This document shows positions 10,912 to 19,411 of a stretch of DNA of 29,135 bases, piece by piece. How positions within the stretch are numbered: position 1 is the stretch's first letter; each line of letters starts with the position of its first letter. The notes under the pieces were generated by a model. It had not been told where the DNA came from, made no database searches, and worked only from the letters and a program-made list of their open reading frames with translations. The stretch is from Teratosphaeria epicoccoides (taxonomy: Eukaryota > Ascomycota > Dothideomycetes > Mycosphaerellales > Teratosphaeriaceae), in NCBI GenBank assembly GCA_021401465.1, contig JADDMT010000237.1, positions 1-29,135 of the forward strand. The letters run 5' to 3'. The translations under genes and the position numbers were made by a program.

Positions 10912-11271
10912 TGATACAGTTGATACTAGGGGACCATTTGAACCGCATGGGTTCTAATGGCCGCCCTTGGCATGCAGTGACCCTGCTACATATGGCAAGG
11001 GGGTCCTTCGTACATACGTTGGCTCGTATGTCGTCCGAGTGGGATCAGTTGTCGACGTAGGACGCCCCCACGTCGCTGACCCTACGGTACCCCTACGGGG
11101 TTAGGCTCGGACATGCTTTCCCTAATTAAGGAGCGTCGGGGGTTATAAGCACCCTTAGCGCTACCTCTGCGATAAGCAGAAAGCAGCGCTGTCTTGTACC
11201 TACTAAAAGGTCGGATTACTCTGTCACACTGCGAGATATTTTCATATCATATAGCACATACATCTATATCA
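10912..11271 (+). repeat. 5-prime LTR of element 3
   Basis: This 360-bp LTR starts TGATACAG and ends CTATATCA. It contains a TATA-like TATAAG at 11144-11149 and, about 30 bp downstream, the AAGCAGAAAGCAG stretch proposed as the transcript start. An imperfect palindrome lies upstream of the TATA box; its intact form is seen in LTR 18721-19080. Confidence 0.95.
11144..11186 (+). promoter_or_regulatory. LTR core promoter and predicted transcript start
   Basis: TATAAG at 11144-11149 is followed 25-30 bp later by AAGCAGAAAGCAG (11174-11186). If transcription starts near 11174, the 5-prime end of the RNA can pair with the sequence at 11273-11283. The start position is inferred from spacing only. 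Confidence 0.5.
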
Positions 11272-11272
11272 G

Positions 11273-11283
11273 TTCTGCTTTCT
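11273..11283 (+). promoter_or_regulatory. Predicted self-priming primer-binding site of element 3
   Basis: TTCTGCTTTCT begins one base after the 5-prime LTR. Eight bases (11273-11280) are complementary to 11174-11181, and nine (11275-11283) to 11178-11186. No TGG typical of a tRNA primer follows the LTR. Tf1 of fission yeast primes in this way, from the 5-prime end of its own RNA. Confidence 0.5.
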
Positions 11284-11320
11284 CCCCCCTGCTTTGCAGT
11301 CTAGCAGAGAATACTACGAT

Positions 11321-14300
11321 ATGTCTAGAGCACTACGAACTCGCAACTAACGCGCAGCGAGCGCCATCCCGAGCGCCCGCGATGGCGAAGCTGGCCCGAG
11401 TAACCAGCCCGCAGAAGTAACCGCTGCGAGCGACACTGCATCGAGCGACGGTTCCGCTAGAGGACAATTACGCGGCGGACTAGGCAATAGACCCCCCGCA
11501 CAGGGACCGCAGCTAACCCCGACTATCGACCCGGCCCTCGTAGCCATGATTGTCGATTAGGTCGCGAACCGCCTTGCGAACCAGAGCTAGAGCCGCACCG
11601 CTCCTGGCAGCGACAACGGCGAGGACGACGAAGACGTCGCTATGAGCGGTACTAACGAACCAGCGGACGAAGAAATCCAGCGAGATTTCACGCCAGGGAC
11701 CCGCGAAGACAACTTATCGGGAGGCGCAGACCCTCCGCGTGTGCCCGCGAACTTGGTGCCTAAATTCGGGGCCATAGTAGGCTAACCGGGAGGTAGTCGT
11801 AACGCACGTAACCCGAAGCCGTTCAAGGGAGACACCTTGAAGGAGGCTCGAACTTTCTTGCAGGCGTGTAAGGCAGTTTTCGTGCTCAACCTACGCGGAT
11901 ATTCCACGGAGGGCGAACGAGTCGCCTTCGGTGTAATGTGGCTCGAAGAGGATAAGGAACCTCGCAATAATTAGCATGAGCGGTATGACCTTATGCGGGT
12001 CTACGACAGAACGTATACGTGGGCGGACTTTCGCTAGTTCTGTGTCGACTAGGTCGAGGATCCGGGGAATCACGCCCTCACCGTGTCCGTCGAGTACAAG
12101 AAGGCTAAGCAGGGGAAGGGACAAACAACCTCTAGCTTCGCAACCTATCTCGCCACGCTCGAGGGACAGATGCCACCCTATACCGAGACGCAACGCGTGC
12201 GGCACTTGCTCGTCAAACTCGATGACGATCTTCAGAACACAATCATGACTTTTCATGAACTTCCGACAACTCGGCAAGACCTCGTGTCCCTTGCGACACG
12301 TATGGAAATCACCTTGAAGCGAAATGGAAAATCGGGCGGTAAGGACAATAAGCGTCTAAGCCCCGAGGACCCCCCGAAGGGCCGCTATTACAAGCGCCCT
12401 AGGGGCCACGTCTAACGCGGTAGTTCATTCCGGAGGAGCAAGCCCTCCGAGCCAAAAGACGGTGGCGAGAAGCCTCCGAGTAGCTGCTACATCTGTGGAG
12501 CGAGGGACTACTAGGCGGCTCGCTGTCCTAAACGAAGTGATGGGAAGAAGGTAAGCAAGGTGTCCGAAACCTCCCCGGAGGGGAGGCGAAAGAAGGACAA
12601 GCCCGAGACAACCGAATGGCTACCGCGGGTATCCAAGCTGTCTGTCACCGATGGTGTAGACTCGTGGCCTGCGCGGCGCCTATCCGGCGCGGTCCGAGTT
12701 AATGGCTCGCTCGAGCTAGTAGACTGTATGTTAGATGACCTTGCGGAGGTCAACGTGATACCCTAGAGGGTAATCGTACGGCTCGGTTTGAAGCCGATCC
12801 CAGGAGCCCTGCTGCCTACCATGAAGTCTTTTCAGGGCGAAGGCGCAGCGGCTCGAGGCGCGTACAACGTGCGCCTCTAACTCGCGGACTCCTCGGGAGA
12901 AGTGCGCGAGACTAACGAAGTCTTCTACGCCGAAGACGTTCCTGATGAGGAGCTCCTGCTCGGCCGCCCTTGGCGCCACAAGCAGGGAGTCGTTGTTAAT
13001 GGAGCTACTGACAACTAGTTCTACGGCTCCATAGGCGAAGTTCCTGCGGTGCGGATGCGTGACGCACACAGCTTCTACAAGGACATGAAGAAGGTCTAAT
13101 GCGTGTATGCGGTCCGCATACGGAACGTCAAGGAAGACGTTACCCTTCCGCCTGAGTTAGAGGAATACGCCGATATTTTCGACGCAGAGGCTGCGGCCTA
13201 TGCCCGGGCCCTAGACGCGGAACATGCGATTGACCTTAAGGAGGGTTACAATCCTCTGCATCGACCTCTGTACCCTATGTCGGAATCGCAGCTCGAAACA
13301 CTTCGAGACTACCTCCACAAGGCGCAAAGGAACGCGTGGATCCGACGAAGCGACAGCGAGGCTAGAGCGTTAGTTATGTTCGTCCCGAAGAAGGACAACA
13401 CGCTCCGCCTATGCGTTAACTATAGGGGCCTTAACGCGGTGACCTAGAAGAACCGCTGCCCCCTACCACTTATTAGCGAGACGCTTGACCGCCTTGGTCG
13501 CGCCGCCATCTTCTTGTCTATCGACTTGAAGGACGCCTACTACCGGATACCGATCCGAAAGGGCGACGAGTAGAAGACCGCATTCCGAACGCAGTATGGA
13601 CACTTCGAGTATATAGTGATGCCGTTCGGCTTGACTAACGCACTAGCGACGTTCTAAGCGTATATCAACCGGGCCCTAGCCGGCCTCGTTGACACCTGCT
13701 GCGTAGTATATTTGGACGATATACTAGTCTATTCTAACTCGAAGGAGGAGCATATTCGGCATCTAAGTATAGTGCTCGAACAGCTCTGCAAGTTTACTCT
13801 GTACGCGAACCTAAAGAAGTGCTCATTCCTGACGGATAGGATTAAGTTTCTCGGATACATCGTCTCCACGGAAGGAGTCATTATGGATGACTGAAGGGTG
13901 TCCGCAATCGCGGAGTAGCCGCGGCCGACTACCCTCCGAGAAGTGCAGGTGTTCCTAGGATTCACTAACTTCTACCGCAGATTCATACGATCTTACTCGA
14001 AGATCGTGGCTCCCCTCACGGCCCTCGCAAAGGGCGCGGTTCGAGGAAAAAAGCCAGGGAAAGTGCCTTGGGAGGAGGCCTAGAGCAAGGCCTTCTCTGA
14101 ACTCAAAGCAGCTTTTCAAACTGCGCCTATACTTCGGCACTTTGACCCCGCTGCGAAGATCTGGATAGAGACCGATGCTTCAAAATTCGCAATAGCCGCA
14201 ATTATATCGCAGCTCTAGTCGCATGAAGGCAGTGCGCGATGGTACCCGATTGCCTTCTAGTCGCGGAAGATGCAGGGCGCTAAGCTTAACTACGAGACTC

Positions 14301-16285
14301 ACGACCAAGAGCTTTTGGCTATTGTTGACGGCTTCAAGGAGTACTAACACTACCTCGAAGGCGCAGCGCACCCTATTAAGGTGCTTACCGACCATAACAA
14401 CCTTCGCGGCTTCATGGGCGTGAAGCAGCTAAGTAGTCGGCAAGCAAGGTAGGCGACTTTCCTCGCTAGCTTTGACTTCGTTATCTAGCATCGTTCCGGA
14501 AAGACGAATCCGGCCGACGGTCCTTCGCGACGACCGGACTACGACACTAGGGAAGAGGGTGACTAACAGCTTCTCCCTACGCTGCAAACGAAGCTTGCAG
14601 TTTAGGGCGGCGATCCGTCGTTAGCTCCTCTTGTAGGTCGACTGCAGGTCTAATGGGGCCTCACGGCCTCCGCTAGTGACGAACCCTCCCATCTGGCAGT
14701 TGTAGCGACCGTGTCTAGCTCGATCTGTGCAGTAGTCAACTAGCTCACATGCGGTAAGCATGCGATGTCTAAAGAACCCTTTAAAGAAGTCTCGAGACTT
14801 ATTCAGCGGTTGCAAGAGCGAGAACCGGAGTTAATTAATGAGGGTGTAGCCCTCCAGGACACCGCAGGCGGTCTGAAGTACTAGACCAAGTCGGGCGATT
14901 TGTGGTACTTTGACAATAGGCTCTACGTACCTGCTAACCGCGCACTCCGTTCGCAGCTCCTCCGTATTCATCATGACGATGAACTCGCGGGCCATTTTGG
15001 CGTAGAGAAGACGAACGCACTTCTCGGACGCAAATACTAGTAGCCTACGCTAGAACAGGATGTCTCTGACTATGTCAAATCCTGCTAGACGTGCCAGATT
15101 AGCAAATCTCGGCGCCATCGCCCCTACGGCGATGCTTAGGCGCTCCTACTGCCAGAGAGGCCATGGCAAGACTTGACCATAGATTTCATTACCGATTTGC
15201 CGCCAGCAAAGTAGAAAGGCAATGTAGTTGATGCTGTCCTTGTAGTAGTCGACCGATACTCGAAGATGAATATCTTCATCCTATGTACGAAAAAGTGCAC
15301 AAGCGGCGAGCTTGCGCGGCTACTTCGCGACGAAGTCATATAGCGCTTCGGTGTCCCCCAAAGTATCCTATCGGATCGAGGTTCTGTCTTTACTAGTGAA
15401 TACTAGCAAGAATTTGTGTTTGAGGCACGTGTCAAGCACCGCCTAAGTACAGCATTCCATCTACAGACTAATGGTCAGACTAAACGTATGAATCAGACTC
15501 TTGAGTAGTACCTTCGGTGCTACTACGCTAAGAACCAGGATGCCTAGGCCGACGCAATTCCTATGGCGGAATTTGCAGTTAATAACAGCGTGCATGCTGC
15601 TATGCGCATGTCGCCATTTCAGATTCTTTATGGCTTTGATCCGGAAATACACCTAGAACCGCCTTAGGACGAGTCTTCTAAGGAGAGGGTGCCGGCCGCT
15701 GCGGAATTAGCGCGGCGTATGCGCGAGGTATATTTGGTGCTAATAGAACACTAGAAAAAGGCCTCAGAATCCCAGATTAAACATAATAACACCCGTGCTA
15801 AACCGATGTAGTACGCAGTTAGTACGAAGGTGTTACTGTCGACGAAGAATCTTAAGCTGAAACTTCCGAGCAAGAAGATGACGCCAAGGTTCGTCGGACC
15901 CTTCCGGATACGCGACGCGATAGGCTCGCAGGCGTACCGGCTATCGTTGCCATCGTCGTATCGTGTGCACGACGTCTTCTACGTATCTCTACTCGAACCA
16001 TGGGTACAGCGCGAGGGCGAAAAGCCCGCGGACCCGATGCTAGTAGCAGAAGAGAACGAAGAGTAGGAAGTCGAGGGTATTAAGGACAGTATGCGGCGCA
16101 AGGGCGCAACGCACTATCTAGTGAAGTAGAAAGGATACCTACCTGAGTACACATAATAGGTTCCGGCTGAAGACTGCAAGAACGCTCTAGAAGCTATTCG
16201 TGAATTCGAAGAGCGGAGGAGGCGTGAGCAGGGCTTGAGAAGGTCGATTCGTGGGAAGATGAGGGTTCTAGAGCAGAATTCTTGA
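11321..16285 (+). pseudogene. gag-pol of element 3 (single frame, about 45 in-frame stops)
   Basis: The ATG at 11321 and TGA at 16283-16285 share one frame, with no frameshift in 4,965 bp. Landmarks in order: gag core about 11810-12340; zinc knuckle 12485-12526, its His codon now TAC; protease-like LDDLAEVNVI at 12731-12760; RT motif SIDLKDAYYRI near 13520 and YLDD at 13709-13720; RNase H with ETDAS near 14170; integrase HHCC finger about 14970-15095; catalytic codons GAT 15182, GAT 15374 and AAA 15482, where Glu is expected 36 residues after the second Asp; GPY/F with RFVGPFRIRD near 15890; chromodomain about 16063-16240 with a TAG in place of its Trp in YLVKWKGY. Stops are nearly all TAG/TAA from CAG, CAA or TGG. 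One is TGA (13892) where element 1 has CGA. Confidence 0.95.
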
Positions 16286-16425
16286 CATGTGTATGTAGCG
16301 CATGACGCGCGAAGCGACAACAAGAAGCAAACGCCCTACTCATACATCATTGATGCCTAAAGGCACACCTAGAATAAACCTAAGAAGAACAAGAGACATG
16401 CTCGGATTAGCTTCGTAGCTAATGC
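16286..16425. other. 140-bp spacer between convergent pol and antisense gene (element 3)
   Basis: It has the same length and palindromes as the spacer in element 1, including the ATTAGCT/AGCTAAT inverted repeat just outside the antisense stop codon. No coding sequence. Confidence 0.5.
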
Positions 16426-17922
16426 TTAGCGACTACTAGTTAGGGGCTTCCTGACCGAACCCGAAGTAGGAGAGTCTTTCTTGTTGCGGTCCGCTAGGGA
16501 CTGCCTACCCGCACGGGGTCTACTAAACACCCCGAAGCGACCATGAGTAACGGGGGTGGCAACGCCACGAAGAGAGGCCGGCATCTTCTTCTTTAGTAGG
16601 TTGCGAGGGAGCTCGTCTTCAGAGCCTATAGTAGCCAGAGAACTAGCGACACCCTCACCGCGCCTAGTCGCGACGACTACCTCATCCTCAGCATTAGAAG
16701 GCGAAGAGACTCGAGCGCGCTTGCGGCTGTCGCGCTCGGCCCTCGAGATCATCTTACGCTTCTTGACACGAGTGTCGACTACATCATCGGACTCGGTGTC
16801 TCCCTTAGGCGCAACCGGTGCAGTGACACTACAGCGCGAAGGGATCACGTTAGGACCGAAGGTATCCTGAGCGTCGTCATCCTCCTCATCCTCAAAGATC
16901 TGGCCTAGAGGCTTGTGCCTTAGCGTCTTGACGGACGTAGTGCGGGTCGCAAGCAGGGAAGGCTCGGCTTCCTCGTCGCTGACCTCAATTTCGGCCCTGG
17001 CCCTCTTCTTCTTCTTGGACAGTAGCGTCGAGGCGGCGTAGGCGGCGGCGCTACAATGTGTTAGCTGTACGCACGCGACAGGATTCGAGTAAGTAACTTA
17101 CGGCTTAGTCCTCAGGACCGGCTTAGAGGCAGGCTGCCTCTCGGTACGGCGCTAGGGCGTGGCCTTAGCGGCGGGAGCGGTGAATTGCTTGATGACCTTC
17201 TTGCGGATCATCCGCGTCTTAAAGTCATCGTTAATAGAGGCAAGGGCCCCGAGTTGCTGACGCTGACAGCTAGTCGGATATTTCTCGACGCTAACGTTAG
17301 CCTAGCGGAGAAAGTCAGCATTCATACTTAGAGGGCACCCGCACTATATGCGTACTATGGCGAAGGTCTCGACCCTAACAGTCAGCACCTTTAAGATCTT
17401 CTAGACTGAGTCTGCGATTAGACCTAGACAAACGTTTTCGCCTGTTAGTAGAGAGTCGAAGCGAACGCTGCCGTGAGAACGGTTAGCAGTCGCGGTGAAG
17501 CACGAGAGGGCGCTAAGCAGGTAGGCGAGTACCTCGCGGTACTTGGCCTGTAGCCTGTTCATAGTCGGAGTGCCTTCGGCGATCCCCTCGTCGCGCGCAC
17601 TCTAGAAGTCATCGATGTTACGGCAGAGCTAGTTGTACTCGCTGTACACCTCTTCAGGGAGGTCTTGGCATTTTTGATGCTTGCTATTACAGTTGACATA
17701 ATTGCAGTAGACACTACCCTCATCAAACCCGCTGACGCAGATCTCGGCTACGCTTCAGTTAGTACAAGTCACGCATACCTCGCGGGTAGGAGACGCCTTA
17801 CTAACACGCGGAGGAGAGATGTGTGCAGCTTGGCTACTAAGGTTGTCGAGGCATCGTCGACACGAGCGACGATCGCGGGCAGAGCGAGTGGCGTCGAACT
17901 TAGTCTGCAGCACATGAGCCAT
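16426..17922 (-). pseudogene. Antisense accessory gene of the chromovirus, copy 3 (full length, exon 2 intact)
   Basis: ATG at 17922, TAA at 16428-16426, intron 17101-17051. Exons of 821 and 625 nt join to 482 codons including the stop. Exon 2 is completely open; exon 1 has about seven stops, all TAG or TGA. Cysteine pairs at about 21/24 (CX2C), 50/53 (CX2C) and 78/85 (CX6C) suggest a zinc-binding N-terminus. Exon 2 encodes an acidic-basic tail with KKKKRAR, KKRK and RKRAR clusters. A TATA box lies 156 bp upstream of the ATG. Additional antisense genes in this position are known in some plant Ty3/gypsy elements; I do not recognise this fungal protein and assign no function. Confidence 0.82.
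17051..17101 (-). other. Spliceosomal intron in antisense gene, copy 3
   Basis: The 51-nt intron has the same GTAAGT donor, GCTAAC branch and TGTAG acceptor; one internal base differs from the other copies. Confidence 0.85.
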
Positions 17923-18706
17923 TATAGCTAAGACAGGTTAATTGATCTTGATTAATTGATTAAAGAAGAAGGAGCTCTAGTACAGACCCGCAGACACGGC
18001 GAGGCGCAAGCTAAGCGAAGTAGGAGCGGAGGTCGATGTTAGTGTCTTAGAACAGGAAAGTTTAGGAAGCGACGAGGTTTTTATACCCTCTAACAGCCCC
18101 CCTATTGCCTACCGCAACCGTTAAGCTAGTGACTCGAACTACATGCGCAGAGCACCTGCCTCTAGTTAACTTACAAGGGGACCGAATAATGCAATAACGG
18201 ATAACGCGGCTGTCACGCATGTGCGCCGACCGCACTCGTGCTAGCCTACTAGCATGGAAATGTGACGAGGCCCGCGCCAGGAGCGTGCTCCTGCTGTTTC
18301 GAGCGGCGCGCGCAGAGCGTCCGCGCACTTTCCTACTACCCTGAGGTTCTGCGACACGTTCTTCACGGTCACGACTAAATAGGGACAGCCAAGCTACTTG
18401 GCGAGGCTGGCGTGCATACTTACCCTATAATTTCAAGGATTGACTGAAGTACGTACTCGTGGTTTCCTGATATCTCGATCCGCATGTAAAGCGAAGGTGT
18501 TACGAAGCCGCCTAACATGTGACGGATTGAAACCCGCCTGAGTTAGCAGCCTCCGCCCCGCACTCGCTGCGAAGGTGTTAAGGTGTACGCATGACACATG
18601 TTACGCAGGCTATCTACCTATTCACCCTTGCGCGGTGTAAGCGTGCCACATCCCGTACCCTATATGTTCCGCGTGCGTTACTTAGTAAGGCTAGGGACAT
18701 CCTCAT
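17923..18706. other. Promoter region of antisense gene / 3-prime noncoding region of element 3
   Basis: No convincing gene. It contains AT-rich ATTGATT repeats just upstream of the antisense ATG (17940-17965), a TATA box at 18078-18085 and GC-rich sequence toward the polypurine tract. The 88-codon minus-strand frame inside it is not supported by the other copy. Confidence 0.6.
18078..18085 (-). promoter_or_regulatory. TATA box of antisense gene, copy 3
   Basis: GGTATAAAAACC on the minus strand, 156 bp upstream of the antisense ATG and unchanged relative to element 2. It implies a transcription unit separate from the LTR. Confidence 0.6.
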
Positions 18707-18717
18707 AGGAGGAGGGG
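18707..18717 (+). promoter_or_regulatory. Polypurine tract of element 3
   Basis: AGGAGGAGGGG followed by CAG, directly before the 3-prime LTR; identical to that of element 2. Confidence 0.85.
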
Positions 18718-18720
18718 CAG

Positions 18721-19080
18721 TGATACGGTTGATACTAGGGGACCATTTGAACCGCATGGGTTCTAATGGCCGCTCTTAGCATGCAGTAACCCTGCCACAT
18801 ATGGCAAGGGGGTCCTTCGTACATACGTTGGCTCGTATGTCGTCCGAGTAGGATCAGTTGTCGACGTAGGACGCCCCTACGTCGCTGACCCTACGGTACC
18901 CCTACGGGGTTAGGCTCGGACATGCTTTCCCTAATTAAGGAGCGCCGGGGGTTATAAGCACCCTTAGCGCCACCTCTGCGATAAGCAGAAAGCAGCGCTG
19001 TCTTGTACCTACTAAAAGGTCGGATTACTCTGTCACACTACGAGATATTTTCATATCATATAGCACATACATCTATATCA
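18721..19080 (+). repeat. 3-prime LTR of element 3
   Basis: This 360-bp LTR runs TGATACGG to CTATATCA. Against its partner at 10912 I count about 10 differences, all transitions and most of TG/TA or CA/TA type. A perfect 9-bp inverted repeat CGACGTAGG/CCTACGTCG with a 5-base loop lies at 18862-18884. Confidence 0.95.
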
Positions 19081-19085
19081 TAAGG
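19081..19085. repeat. Target-site duplication TAAGG, right copy
   Basis: Matches 10907-10911. Counting it once rejoins the integrase reading frame. Confidence 0.9.
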
Positions 19086-19411
19086 GCAATATGTCGCTAC
19101 TACAACGTTCTGTAGCTTATGTCGTATCCATTTGTAGACAATACATCTAGTATCTCCTTATTAGTAAACCGCTAGCACTAGTGTTAGTACTCTATAAGGC
19201 AGTTAACCTTTGCTGCGACTTCGCCTCTAATACAAGGTACATATTTGCAGAAGCCCTAATTATCAAGCCGCCTTGCGAGGTAACTGCGACTAATAATCGT
19301 CTGTTCTTCCCGCATGATAGTCTCCTAGATATCGACATAGCAGACGCTAATAGCTATAGCTTGCTACACATACTCGTGCCAGTGCGGCTAGTCGATTACC
19401 TGAGGTAGCAT
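19081..19411 (-). pseudogene. Decayed DDE integrase-core gene, N-terminal part
   Basis: The minus-strand ATG at 19411 opens a TAG-interrupted frame with recognisable pieces such as YVDI, ISRSYLARRLDN and FTNKEILDVLSTNGYDIS, resembling the helix-turn-helix-like N-terminus of fungal integrase-core proteins. The frame passes through one copy of the TAAGG duplication and continues at 10906 as YKKKLN and later HYGRENLYVHFRH. The two pieces are therefore one gene split by element 3. Stops are again mostly TAG. Confidence 0.7.

Larger units (their letters stand above)
10912..19080 (+). mobile_element. Element 3: complete Ty3/gypsy chromovirus with antisense gene
   Basis: The complete copy is 8,169 bp: 5-prime LTR, self-priming-type PBS, gag-pol (11321-16285), 140-bp spacer, antisense gene (17922-16426), its promoter region, polypurine tract and 3-prime LTR, flanked by TAAGG. 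The two LTRs differ at about 10 of 360 positions, all transitions. The C-terminal chromodomain and the GPY/F module place it among chromoviruses, and the single gag-pol frame recalls the Tf1/sushi lineage. The element is inserted in the decayed integrase gene. It is coding-dead: about 45 in-frame stops interrupt gag-pol. Confidence 0.95.

Noticed and set aside
11272..11290. tRNA-type primer-binding site
   Set aside because: The sequence after the LTR does not begin with TGG and I recognise no tRNA 3-prime end complement; internal complementarity with the LTR is a better explanation.
11321..16285. UAG recoded as Gln or Trp, making gag-pol functional
   Set aside because: TAG stands in place of both Gln and Trp codons, one stop is TGA and several are TAA, and catalytic residues carry missense changes of the same mutation type. 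The intact host genes give no sign of a variant code. RIP-like decay explains all of it.
18062..18328. 88-codon minus-strand frame upstream of the antisense gene
   Set aside because: Overlaps the TATA box and is not kept open in element 2 over the same segment; biased composition from GC-rich DNA.
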